Shown piece by piece: positions 55,954 through 64,000 of a DNA stretch of 64,000 nt. The first letter of the stretch is position 1. Every line of letters begins with the position of its first letter. A model generated the notes under the pieces. The model was not told the DNA's origin, ran no database searches, and saw nothing but the letters and a program-made list of their open reading frames with translations. The position numbers and the translations under genes are program-made. Source of the stretch: Clostridiales bacterium. Lineage in GTDB: Bacteria > Bacillota > Clostridia > Peptostreptococcales > Anaerovoracaceae. Location of the stretch: NCBI GenBank assembly GCA_022773945.1, contig JALFNS010000048.1, positions 43,688-107,687 of the forward strand, given 5' to 3'.

Positions 55954-58824
55954 TCAGTTAAGCTTATTCAGGTTCTTCTCAAGCTCATCCATATACTTGC
56001 CGTAAGCTGACCAGTCGCCGTCCTTGAGGGCATCCTGAGCATTGTCATATGCCTCCTGACATTTCGCAATTATATCAGCCTTTGACTCGCTGCTTCCCGA
56101 GTCTGAAGATTCGTTCTTCTTGCCGGAATCTTCGCTGCCTTTGCTCTCGGTGGCGCTGCCTTCTCCAAACATGCTGTTGAGGGCTTCGCTGAGAGTTGAC
56201 TCGTAGGCAATATTGTCGCCGTAAACAACGATTACTCTCTTTACCTCAGGTATACTGGAGTTTGTGGCCTCCAGATATACAGGCTCAACGTAGAGGAGTG
56301 AATCCTCAATCGGTATTACGAAGAGGTTTCCTCTGCTGTACTTGGATCCGGATGAATCCCAGAGTGAGAATTCCTTGGAAATCTCAGTGTTCTGGTCTAT
56401 CTGAGCTTCAACCTGCATAGGACCGTAGACGATCTTGCTCTTAGGCATCTGGTAGAGCACCAGCTTGCCGTAGTTGTCCCCGTCATTTCTGGCTACGAGA
56501 AGTCCCATGAGGTTCTTCTTGTCCTTAGGAGTGAACGGAATTGAGTTTACAAACTCAGCGCTCTGCTCGCCCGGAAGCTTCATGATATAGTAGTTCGGGG
56601 TCATAGCCGATTCTTCTGTTCCGTATATTTCACTGGCTATCTGCCACAGGTCCTCGTTCTGGTAGAATACCTTCACATCGTTCATGTGATATCTCTGATA
56701 TACTGTCGCCTGGATGTTCAGGAGAGTCTGCGGATATCTGATGTGTGCACGGAGTCCTTCAGGCATCTCGTCGAAGTCCTTGAAGAGCTTCGGATAAATC
56801 TTCTGGAATGTGCAGGCGATAGGATCGCTGCTGTCCACCACATAGTAGTTCGTCTCGCCTGTGTATGCATCGATTACCACCTTGATGGAGTTTCTCACAT
56901 AGTTGACATCCGTCTCTTCACTGTACGGCTCCGAGTAAGGATAGTGGTTTGTTGCCGTATAGGCATCCATTATCCAGTAGAGATGTCCGTCCACAGTTAC
57001 CATATACGGATCCTCGTCATAATCCAGATAAGGCATTATCTTCTGGACTCTGTCCATAATGTTTCTGTATATGAGTATCTGTGAGTCGCTGTTGATATTT
57101 CCTGATACGAGCATCTTCAGGGATTTCTCCTTGACTGAGAAGAGAATCCTGGACATAAGGTTCATCTTGATTCCGGAATCACCCTCGTACTGGCAGTACT
57201 TGTTGCTGTTGCCGTCAGGATAGTCGAACTCGTCCTCTGATGTGTTGACGAGCACATAGTCGTTTGTCATCTCACCGAAGTAAATCTCAGGATCCGTTAT
57301 CTGCAGATCTACCGAGGAGCTCGGCGGTATGCTGTCGATGAGCATATCCGGCTGGCCGCTCGCAGTGATCTTGTCTACTCTCGACAGTGTGGCACCGTAG
57401 CCGTGAGTATACTTGAGATGTCTGTTCAGCCAAGTGTCATTTATCTTCTCTTCGTCGATTTCTCTGGCCGACATGAATGTCTGGGTATATTCACCGTCTA
57501 TGGTGTATCTGTCAACGTCCACGTCATTAAAGGTATAGTACTGTCTTATTGACTGAGTCTGGTTGTAGAATGTCTTGGCAGGAGCATAGTCATTGATTCT
57601 GATATTTGAAATCGTATCATCGTTGTTGGCTATGTCCTCGCTTGACAGGTCCTCTGTCGCCTTGAAAGGCTTCATGTCAACACCGTCAAGTCCGTAGGCG
57701 TACTGGGTGTATTCTATATTTCTCTCCAGGTACTTGCTCTCCTTGTTGATTTCGTCAGGAGATACTATGAAGTTCTGTACAACAAGGTTTGCGCCTGTTC
57801 CCAGAAGTCCGATGCATATCATCACTACAGGAGTGATTACAGCCGGCTTCCACTTTTTCTTCACGATTCCGATTGCAAATCCTATTGCCGCCAGCACCGA
57901 AAGCACTATGAGTATCCTGTACATCCACATAGTGATGTTAACTGCTGTGAATCCCGCTCCGAATACTGCCCCCGTCGATTCAAACAGAAGATCGTACTGC
58001 TTGAGGAAGAAGTGGATTCCTATCATCACGAAGAAGAGAATTCCCACAATTATGAGCTGCTTCTGCGCTATGCTGAGGAGCAGGCTCACATTCCTGTTGT
58101 CAATCTGCTTCTTAGGCTTCTTCTTACCACCGCCGAACTGCTTGGTGAAACCGCTGAACATCTTGTTCACTTCACTGAAAGGATTGTTATCGTCGGTGTT
58201 GAATCCTGTATATCTGCCGTCGTCGTACTCCTCTTCTGCGTCTGTATCTTCCTCAACCTCCTGGAATATCTTAGGAGTTCTCATGGACAGGAGTATAGCA
58301 TAGTACGCCACCGTCAGCAGAGCGAATGCGAATATGAGTATAATCGCTATGCTGTTGGCCTGTTCCACGAAATTGAGCTTGAACACATAGAATGAAATGT
58401 CTATGTTGTAAAGGGGATCCTTGATGTCAAAGTCCGTACTGTTGACGAACTGCAGAGTCTGGAACCAGAGTCTCGTCACAGCCACATATGTGGTTATAAT
58501 ACCGAAGGCTCCCGCCAGTCCCCAGGAAATCCAGTTCAGCTTCCTGTTATCGGGAATCTCATCCGATTCAACCTTCCTGAAATAGCCCTTCTTGAGCGCC
58601 TTCAGGTACACATAGGCCAGGAAGGTTACAACAATAAATGTCGGTACTCCTATCTTGAGCTGTGTGAACAGCTTGGTCAGGAATACTGATACGTAGCTCA
58701 GCGAACTGAACCACATGAAGTCGGTTATCCATCCTATGAGGGCGACGAATATAAGCACTATAAGCAGCGCTATTATTATTCCGCCCTTAAGGCCGACTTT
58801 CTTTTTTTTCTTAGTCTCCGCCAC
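55954..58824 (-). CDS. UPF0182 family large membrane protein
   Basis: A 956-residue protein with about seven transmembrane segments in the first 310 residues (for example GGIIIALLIVLIFVALIGWI, WGLAGAFGIITTYVAV, WMYRILIVLSVLAAIGFAIG) and a very large outer domain. UPF0182 markers include WMYRILIVL, KYLERNIEYTQYAYGL and YGATLSRVDKITASGQPDML. The C-terminal tail is Ser/Glu/Lys-rich and ends in a helical segment. Function unknown in the family. GTG start with GAGGAGG seven bases upstream. Likely in one operon with the zinc-ribbon and Pro/Gln-rich proteins upstream. Confidence 0.9.
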   Translation of the reverse strand: MAETKKKKKVGLKGGIIIALLIVLIFVALIGWITDFMWFSSLSYVSVFLTKLFTQLKIGVPTFIVVTFLAYVYLKALKKGYFRKVESDEIPDNRKLNWISWGLAGAFGIITTYVAVTRLWFQTLQFVNSTDFDIKDPLYNIDISFYVFKLNFVEQANSIAIILIFAFALLTVAYYAILLSMRTPKIFQEVEEDTDAEEEYDDGRYTGFNTDDNNPFSEVNKMFSGFTKQFGGGKKKPKKQIDNRNVSLLLSIAQKQLIIVGILFFVMIGIHFFLKQYDLLFESTGAVFGAGFTAVNITMWMYRILIVLSVLAAIGFAIGIVKKKWKPAVITPVVMICIGLLGTGANLVVQNFIVSPDEINKESKYLERNIEYTQYAYGLDGVDMKPFKATEDLSSEDIANNDDTISNIRINDYAPAKTFYNQTQSIRQYYTFNDVDVDRYTIDGEYTQTFMSAREIDEEKINDTWLNRHLKYTHGYGATLSRVDKITASGQPDMLIDSIPPSSSVDLQITDPEIYFGEMTNDYVLVNTSEDEFDYPDGNSNKYCQYEGDSGIKMNLMSRILFSVKEKSLKMLVSGNINSDSQILIYRNIMDRVQKIMPYLDYDEDPYMVTVDGHLYWIMDAYTATNHYPYSEPYSEETDVNYVRNSIKVVIDAYTGETNYYVVDSSDPIACTFQKIYPKLFKDFDEMPEGLRAHIRYPQTLLNIQATVYQRYHMNDVKVFYQNEDLWQIASEIYGTEESAMTPNYYIMKLPGEQSAEFVNSIPFTPKDKKNLMGLLVARNDGDNYGKLVLYQMPKSKIVYGPMQVEAQIDQNTEISKEFSLWDSSGSKYSRGNLFVIPIEDSLLYVEPVYLEATNSSIPEVKRVIVVYGDNIAYESTLSEALNSMFGEGSATESKGSEDSGKKNESSDSGSSESKADIIAKCQEAYDNAQDALKDGDWSAYGKYMDELEKNLNKLN

Positions 58825-58842
58825 AATAAGCCTCCTCTAAAA

Positions 58843-61227
58843 TCATACTTCACCGTTAAGGTCTATATCCATATCCGCAAGCTGTTCCTCCAGCTGAACG
58901 TATCCGGGATCATATGCTGTGTACGCATTCCCATCCTCACCTGTGATGAGCTGTATAACATTGTTGAGGCACTTGTCTATAAACTGTGCAGGTGCACTCT
59001 CCGGTGCAATCCACTTGATGCCTATACCTGCCAGCTCCACAACAAATATAACGATGAGAACCACCAGTATCACCTTGAGAACGACTCTGCCCTTGCTGGA
59101 TGATTCTTCCTCTTCGTCGTATTCGTCCTCTCCGTTGAAGGCATCCTGCATCTCCTGCTGCTTTATATAATTGTCTGCCTCTTCTCTGCCGAAGTTGTCG
59201 AAATCGTTGGCATCCTCGCCGCCCATATCTGACTCAGGCATAACCATCGTATTGTCAAGGCCCGGCTTAACCGCTTCGTCGCTTCCGGCCTCCGGCATAA
59301 TCTGAGGCTCCTCCTTCGGTGCAAAGCCTTCAATCACAGGTTCCTCCTGTTCAGGTTCTCCCACGTCCTCGAAGGAGTCTCCAAACTGTCTGAGGAAATC
59401 ATCTGTGGACAAATCTGCCGGCTCCTCCTGGATTTCAGGTTCCTGTACCGGTTCAGGTGCAGCTTCGGTTACTTCTTCAGCAGCCTCCTGTGCCGCTGCC
59501 CTTGCCTCCAGGTTGGCGAAAAAGTCTCTGTCCTCTGTTGCTCTCAGCTCTTCCTTGGATATTCTTCTGGTCATTTCCATGCCTGCGAGAATATCCTTCT
59601 TGTCGATGACACGTGTTCTTGCCATGTCCTCCTCAGGCTGAGGAACCTCTGTCTGAGGAATCTCCGCCTCTACAGGAGCAACCGGTTCAGGTATGAACTG
59701 TTCCTGCTCTGCAGCCCTGGCCTCGTTCTCCTGCATGCTGCGATCCAGCTCTGCGAAGAAGCTGTCTCTGGCACGAGCCATCTCATTTATCTGCTCTCTC
59801 GTCTCAACACGAGCCTGTCTTATTTCATTGTCCTCTTCAGGAGCTGCACTTTCCGCTGCCCTGAAGCCTGCTACTGCCGCCTTGATTTTCTCTGCCTCTT
59901 CAGCCTTGATTCTGGCAGTCTGTTCCAGGCAGTCACGAGCTTCCTGTGCCGCCTTGTCTCTCTCGGCCTCTGCTCCGGCAGCTGCATTTTCTTCTGCCAG
60001 TCTGGCTCTCAGAAGCTCCGCGTCTCTGCGACGTTTCTCTTCCTCCTCACGGAATCTGGCTTCTTCCTCAGCTGCCAGCTTGGCTTCCTGTCTTGCTCTT
60101 ATTCTGGCTGCTTCCTGTGCTTCTCTGAGCTCCGCCTCCACCTTGAGTCTGGCTTCTTCTTCCGCTCTGGCGCGGGCCTCTTCCTCCGCCTTGAGACGAG
60201 CTTCCTCTTCGGCCTTCATTCTGGCCTCCTGAAGCATACGGAGCTTAGCCTCCTCCTCGGCTCTGAGCTTGGCTTCCTCTTCAGCTCTGCGTCTGGCTTC
60301 TGCCTCAGCTTCAGCTCTCAGACGAGCCTCTTCCTCCGCCTTGCGTCTTGCCTCCTCTTCGGCCTTGAGTCTTGCTTCCTCTTCGGCTCTGAGGCGTGCT
60401 TCCTCAGCTGCTCTGAGGCGGGCCTCCTCTTCGGCACGAGCTTTCGCTTCCTCTTCAGCCTTGATGCGTGCCTCTTCCTTGGCCTTTCTCTCCGCTTCAG
60501 CCTTCTCTATTTCGAGACGGATACGCTCCTTCTCCTGCCTTTCTCTTTCTTTCTCAGCATCCTGAGCTTCTATCTGCCTGAGCAGATCTGACGAAAACGG
60601 CTTCGGTTCATAAGGTCTGTTAACGCCTTCTCTGTTGAGGAATTCCTCCATTGTAGGCTCTTCCTTCCTTATGCGGAATCTCTCAGATGCGGCATTCTCT
60701 GCCTGCGACATTTCGCTGGCAAGAGCTCCGCCCTGCTTAATCTTCTCATACTCTCTGTTGAGAAGGGCCTGGAATTCTTCATTCTTCTTGTTGATGGTAT
60801 AGAACTTGTCGATTCTGTCCGTTCCTGCGGACGGCTCCGGCTTTCTGTCTGCCGGGAAAATGTCTTCCGGTGAAAGCTCAAGACCCTTGTTGACCTTGGC
60901 TGCCACCTCCTCAACTTCTCCGGCCGAAAGTCCGGATGTGAATCGGTCCTTAACGTCTGCCGGATTCGCATCCCAGTTGAAATTCACGTCTTCTGTTTTT
61001 TCAACCCCGGCGCCGGGATAATCTCTCACGTCCCACTGAAATTCATCGAAAATGCGGCTTTCCTTCGCCGGTTCGGCAGTCTCAGGCACTGCCGGAATTT
61101 CTGCTTCCGGAGGTTCCTGAACGTCCTCTGCAGCCGTCCCGAAGCTCTCTGCTGCTACGGGCGCGCCGCAATATCTGCAGAACTTCGAGTCGTCTGAAAT
61201 TTTATTACCGCAATTACTACAAAACAT
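58843..61227 (-). CDS. Zinc-ribbon membrane protein with long charged helix
   Basis: A 794-residue protein. N-terminal zinc ribbon CSNCGNKISDDSKFCRYCG (Cys 3, 6, 17, 20). Residues about 210-480 are a continuous Glu/Arg/Lys/Ala helix built of repeats of AEEEARLRAEEEARLK type, which should form a single alpha-helix or coiled coil. After an acidic disordered stretch comes one transmembrane helix near 725-745 (VVLKVILVVLIVIFVVELAG) and a short outer tail. The ribbon and helix would face the cytoplasm. AGGAGGGTTTT precedes the ATG. Function unknown; architecture recalls scaffold or TolA-like tether proteins. Confidence 0.8.
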   Translation of the reverse strand: MFCSNCGNKISDDSKFCRYCGAPVAAESFGTAAEDVQEPPEAEIPAVPETAEPAKESRIFDEFQWDVRDYPGAGVEKTEDVNFNWDANPADVKDRFTSGLSAGEVEEVAAKVNKGLELSPEDIFPADRKPEPSAGTDRIDKFYTINKKNEEFQALLNREYEKIKQGGALASEMSQAENAASERFRIRKEEPTMEEFLNREGVNRPYEPKPFSSDLLRQIEAQDAEKERERQEKERIRLEIEKAEAERKAKEEARIKAEEEAKARAEEEARLRAAEEARLRAEEEARLKAEEEARRKAEEEARLRAEAEAEARRRAEEEAKLRAEEEAKLRMLQEARMKAEEEARLKAEEEARARAEEEARLKVEAELREAQEAARIRARQEAKLAAEEEARFREEEEKRRRDAELLRARLAEENAAAGAEAERDKAAQEARDCLEQTARIKAEEAEKIKAAVAGFRAAESAAPEEDNEIRQARVETREQINEMARARDSFFAELDRSMQENEARAAEQEQFIPEPVAPVEAEIPQTEVPQPEEDMARTRVIDKKDILAGMEMTRRISKEELRATEDRDFFANLEARAAAQEAAEEVTEAAPEPVQEPEIQEEPADLSTDDFLRQFGDSFEDVGEPEQEEPVIEGFAPKEEPQIMPEAGSDEAVKPGLDNTMVMPESDMGGEDANDFDNFGREEADNYIKQQEMQDAFNGEDEYDEEEESSSKGRVVLKVILVVLIVIFVVELAGIGIKWIAPESAPAQFIDKCLNNVIQLITGEDGNAYTAYDPGYVQLEEQLADMDIDLNGEV

Positions 61228-61254
61228 AAAACCCTCCTGTTGCTCATTCCGTTT

Positions 61255-62004
61255 CTATTCTCTGATTAAAGACTCCAGGTCCGAAAGTGTGTATTCTTTG
61301 CCGCTTTTGCCTACACCTGTTCCGCTATATCCGGTCGCGGCAGGCTGCTGATACTGCGACTGCGGTGCCGCCTGTGCAGGTCTCGGTGCCGGCCTCTGCG
61401 ACTGCTGCACCTGAGCTGTCTGCGCCGGTCGCTGAGGCTGTGGCTGTGGAGCAGCCTGCGCCTGCGGCGTTTTCCTGTATTCATTGAGCATACTTCTAAG
61501 CTCTCTGGCTTTTCTCTCTATATCATCAGAGCTGTCTTCCGCCTGCACCGGCGGTACCTCTTCGAAAAGATCGTCAAGGTATATCTCTTCCTCATATTCC
61601 TGTTTCTGAACCTTCTGTCGCTGCTCCTCTCGTGCAGGCGGCTGCTCAGTCCGAGGCGTGTTCACCACCCTGGTCTGCTGAGGCTGGGGTTCGGGCGCCT
61701 TCACGGTCTGTGGAGCCTTTGAGGTCTGTGGAGCCTGCGCGGCCTTTGCGGCTTTTGCGGCATGTTTCCCCAGAGCCTGCACCATTTCCTCCAGCTTCTT
61801 GATTCTGGCTTCCTGCGCCCGCATTTTCTCCTGCATGGCGAGCATGTCACCTATTGCTCTCTTCAGAGTCTTGTCTGATTCCTCCATCTTATCTTCAAAG
61901 GAAGACAAAACCTTATGGTTTTTTAATAATGCAAAAATCGTCAGAACACAAAACACTATGAAAACAACTGCAGCGATAAGTACAATCAGCATAGTTTTCG
62001 TCAT
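61255..62004 (-). CDS. Membrane-anchored Pro/Gln-rich cytoplasmic-tail protein
   Basis: A 249-residue protein: N-terminal transmembrane helix (TMLIVLIAAVVFIVFCVLTI), a coiled coil (about 30-85: FEDKMEESDKTLKRAIGDM), then an Ala/Pro/Gln-rich low-complexity region with an acidic patch EEEIYLDDLFEEV, and a C-terminal KEYTLSDLESLIRE helix. ATG 62004 follows CAGGAGATTTTC; the longer reading to 62052 was rejected. No family recognised. Gene order suggests work with the zinc-ribbon protein downstream. Confidence 0.75.
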   Translation of the reverse strand: MTKTMLIVLIAAVVFIVFCVLTIFALLKNHKVLSSFEDKMEESDKTLKRAIGDMLAMQEKMRAQEARIKKLEEMVQALGKHAAKAAKAAQAPQTSKAPQTVKAPEPQPQQTRVVNTPRTEQPPAREEQRQKVQKQEYEEEIYLDDLFEEVPPVQAEDSSDDIERKARELRSMLNEYRKTPQAQAAPQPQPQRPAQTAQVQQSQRPAPRPAQAAPQSQYQQPAATGYSGTGVGKSGKEYTLSDLESLIRE

Positions 62005-62116
62005 CTGAAAATCTCCTGTTCGAAAATATGTATATTCTTTTTGATTATACAATAAAAGATAGGTAAATTCTACCTTTTTTCCTTGATTTGTGCGGTCTCC
62101 CGGTTAAAATATAGTT

Positions 62117-62743
62117 ATGAACAGAGTTTGCGCAATTATTTCCGGAGGGGATTTCGCTCCCCTTGACGGCATTGAAAAATCAGATTATATCATAGCCTGC
62201 GACAAGGGTCTTGACTACGCTGCCTCGCAGGGAATCACTCCCGATCTCATCCTGGGGGACTTCGATTCCTGCTCCGGCCGGCTCCCCGATGACATCCCTG
62301 TCCTGTCTCTTCCCGTAATGAAGGATGACACGGATACAATGGCCGCAATACGACATGCTGCGGATATGAACCGCTTCAGCGAGCTGCGCATATACTGCGC
62401 TCTGGGCGGCCGGCTTGATCATCTCTTCGCCAACATCCAGGCAGGTGCCTTCGCAGCCCGCCACGGTCTGACGGTCAGAATCTCCGACGAGAACACCCGC
62501 ATCATAATCATGCCTCCGGGCGAAATTCGCCTTCCTGCCGAAGAGGATTTCTCTCTGTCTGTTTTCGCCCTCAGCGATTCATGCCGCGGGCTCTCCATAA
62601 GCGGCGCACTCTATACCCTCGACGATGCCGAAATCACTTCATCATTTCCCATCGGTGTCAGCAACCAGTGGGCCGGAGACGCTCTCATAAGCTTCACCGA
62701 AGGTATTCTCATGATTGTCATGTCACGGATGCCGAATTCCTGA
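62117..62743 (+). CDS. thiN: Thiamine pyrophosphokinase
   Basis: A 208-residue enzyme that makes thiamine diphosphate from thiamine and ATP. Motifs: ACDKGLDYAASQGITPDLILGDFDS (substrate and metal site), MKDDTDTMAAIRHA (acidic metal ligands), and CALGGRLDHLFANIQ. C-terminal thiamine-binding strands have GVSNQWAG. A TAAAAT -10 lies 8 bases before the ATG with TTGATT 16 bases further up and no ribosome site, so the mRNA is probably leaderless. It overlaps the convergent class II aldolase gene by 26 bases. Confidence 0.95.
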   Translation: MNRVCAIISGGDFAPLDGIEKSDYIIACDKGLDYAASQGITPDLILGDFDSCSGRLPDDIPVLSLPVMKDDTDTMAAIRHAADMNRFSELRIYCALGGRLDHLFANIQAGAFAARHGLTVRISDENTRIIIMPPGEIRLPAEEDFSLSVFALSDSCRGLSISGALYTLDDAEITSSFPIGVSNQWAGDALISFTEGILMIVMSRMPNS

Positions 62744-63569
62744 GACGTGAGTAATTCTTAACGTAGTTTCTGTGCATAAGCCACACGTCACGGCGACTCA
62801 GCCTCTTCCTGCCCCCGTTGGCGCTGCAGAGACAGGCTTTCTCCACCAGCAGTCTCAGGGCTTCCTCATCGTCTTCATCAGCGGCTTTAACCAGAATTCC
62901 CTTTTCTCTGTGAACGGCCGCTCCGCTGATAATGTCTCTGTCCGTCAGAGGAATCTTCCTCCCTATCATCTGCGCCACGTCATCGAGAACCGTGTATATG
63001 TCGCTTCCCTCTGCGATTACTCTCTCCACCGCCTCTTCAACCTCTGTGTATTTCACGTTTGCTCTGCAGACTTCTTCCAGACCCAGTGCCCGCTCCAGAG
63101 CTTCCTCTCTGCTGCCTGCACATATGAGCACACCGTGATGCGCCATGAGTATTGTCCTGTGGCCTTTGCGCATTTCGCGAGATACGGCTCCTGTCAGTTT
63201 GTCGGATCCCGGAAGCCCGTATGCAGCCAGCCCCGCGTCATCCGCCTGATGCAAAGTCTGCAGCCCGAGCACGCTCGCTATCGTGGCGAAGGTCTGGTGG
63301 GTGTGGATTACGAAGTTCACATCGTCGAATGTCCTGTAGGCCTCCCTGTGAACCGCCCATTCCCCCGAGGGCTTGTACCTGCCGGTCCAGGCACCCGTGC
63401 TCACATTGACGGTTGCCATGTCCTCACCGGTCAGATTCCGGTAATCCAGTCCGCTGGGAGTTATGGCGAAGTGTTCCTCGTCTGTTCGTTCCGATATATT
63501 GCCCCATGTCCTGGCCACCAAACCCAGCTTCAGCAGCTCTCTGCCCGTTTCGGCTATTGCATTTCTCAT
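62718..63569 (-). CDS. Class II aldolase/adducin family protein
   Basis: A 283-residue protein. The fuculose-phosphate-aldolase-type domain (about 1-190) shows GLVARTWGNISER, FAITPSGLDYRNL, SGEWAVHREAY with the catalytic Glu, the zinc ligands HTHQ and AHHGVLICAG. It could cleave a sugar phosphate or act as a related lyase/epimerase. The C-terminal 80 residues (DDEEALRLLVEKACLC, RKRLSRRDVWLMHRNYVKNYS) are extra. Monocistronic. Its 3' end overlaps thiN on the other strand. Confidence 0.88.
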   Translation of the reverse strand: MRNAIAETGRELLKLGLVARTWGNISERTDEEHFAITPSGLDYRNLTGEDMATVNVSTGAWTGRYKPSGEWAVHREAYRTFDDVNFVIHTHQTFATIASVLGLQTLHQADDAGLAAYGLPGSDKLTGAVSREMRKGHRTILMAHHGVLICAGSREEALERALGLEEVCRANVKYTEVEEAVERVIAEGSDIYTVLDDVAQMIGRKIPLTDRDIISGAAVHREKGILVKAADEDDEEALRLLVEKACLCSANGGRKRLSRRDVWLMHRNYVKNYSRLRNSASVT

Positions 63570-63609
63570 CGTCTCACCTTCCTGCTATGATTCTACCACA
63601 ATCGCACAA

Positions 63610-63636
63610 GAAAAGGCCGCCGCTTATGCGACAGCC
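63610..63636 (-). terminator. Rho-independent terminator after rubrerythrin
   Basis: On the minus strand GGCTGTCGC pairs with GCGGCGGCC (two G-U pairs) around ATAA and is followed by TTTTC. Same family as the hairpins at 8594 and 34775. Confidence 0.65.
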
Positions 63637-63672
63637 CCATGTATTGCTCTTATTGATTTATAACCGTGCGGT

Positions 63673-64000
63673 TTAGCCGAAGTATCTCTTGAGGAGGCCT
63701 TCGAATGCCTTACCGTGTCTGGCTTCGTCTCTTGCCATCTCGTGAACTGTGTCGTGGATAGCGTCCAGGTTCTGAGCCTTAGCCATCTTAGCCAGCTCGA
63801 ACTTGCCTGCAGTAGCTCCGCACTCAGCGTCTACTCTCATCTCCAGGTTCTTCTTAGTGGAGTCTGTTACAACCTCTCCGAGAAGCTCTGCAAACTTAGC
63901 TGCATGCTCTGCTTCTTCGTAAGCTGCCTTCTCCCAGTAGAGACCGATCTCAGGATATCCTTCTCTGTGAGCAACTCTTGCCATTGCCAGATACATACCA
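63673..64000 (-). CDS. rbr: Rubrerythrin/NADH peroxidase, C-terminal part (5' end beyond window)
   Basis: The visible 109 codons encode the ferritin-like diiron domain: [20 protein letters not shown], then [18 protein letters not shown] and end LLKRYFG. The ExxH and DEARHG motifs are diiron ligands. This sequence is typical of the reverse-type rubrerythrins of Clostridia, which reduce hydrogen peroxide using NADH through a rubredoxin domain. The N-terminus and rubredoxin part lie beyond the window edge. Confidence 0.93.
   Translation of the reverse strand, partial: GMYLAMARVAHREGYPEIGLYWEKAAYEEAEHAAKFAELLGEVVTDSTKKNLEMRVDAECGATAGKFELAKMAKAQNLDAIHDTVHEMARDEARHGKAFEGLLKRYFG

Noticed and set aside
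60269..60565. Plus-strand Ala/Ser-rich open frame
   Set aside because: It is a by-product of the repetitive charged-helix coding sequence on the minus strand.
59850..60600. CRISPR-like or tandem DNA repeat
   Set aside because: The repetition comes from the coding of an EEAR-type helix and is degenerate at DNA level, without fixed spacers.

Overview
The window looks like the chromosome of an anaerobic, monoderm member of the Clostridia (Bacillota). Evidence: strong AGGAGG-type ribosome sites, TTGACA/TATAAT promoters, U-tailed terminators, lipoprotein boxes, Fn3-repeat surface proteins with no outer-membrane genes, a tungsten-type aldehyde ferredoxin oxidoreductase (AOR), rubrerythrin, and Mop-type molybdenum hydroxylases. 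I see no rRNA, tRNA, phage, IS transposase or CRISPR array.

Region 1 (1-31.3 kb, almost all on the minus strand) is a Mo/W-centred redox and metal-uptake island. (a) 8.46 to below 1 kb: a lipoprotein receptor, a membrane-anchored surface protein, an ExbB/TolQ-like channel, a DUF2149 protein, a FecCD permease, its ATPase, and a large GLUG-repeat surface protein running off the window. (b) 14.7 to 9.1 kb: a Moco/Tuco-type riboswitch, then ferredoxin, AOR, MoaD, a ThiF/MoeB-like E1, a 58-residue protein, a MobB-FdhD fusion and a DUF364 protein. (c) 16.3 to 14.8 kb: ApbE plus a molybdopterin-domain-like lipoprotein, diverging from a NusG-II protein and a Gx-type membrane protein. (d) 31.3 to 17.1 kb: a second riboswitch of the same class, then two surface proteins of 760 and 2238 residues, a FecCD permease, ATPase, lipoprotein receptor, another membrane-anchored surface protein, a second ExbB/TolQ-like channel and a second DUF2149 protein. 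The 2238-residue protein carries repeated SUOX-like modules and one ApbE flavinylation motif. My main inference is that (a) and (d) are two copies of a Ton-like system in a monoderm: a proton-driven ExbB/ExbD-type motor tied to cell-surface receptor or redox modules and a class-II ABC importer, with copy (d) probably serving molybdate/tungstate or a related cofactor.

Region 2 (31.7-52.2 kb) holds two paralogous Mop-type molybdenum hydroxylases, two pyridine-nucleotide/dicluster iron-sulfur oxidoreductases with small zinc-ribbon partners, a His-rich CCG-domain protein and a CDF metal exporter. Between them lie an amino-acid permease/GyrI/amidohydrolase operon, an AraC regulator, an AAA/DUF4143 ATPase, a GNAT enzyme and several palindromic elements.

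Region 3 (52.3-64 kb) begins with a compact type I toxin-antitoxin locus whose layout resembles the Fst/par loci. It is followed by housekeeping genes: serS, an unusually long glutamine synthetase, a UPF0182 membrane protein, a zinc-ribbon protein with a long charged helix, a membrane-anchored Pro/Gln-rich protein, thiN, a class II aldolase-family protein and the end of a rubrerythrin gene.
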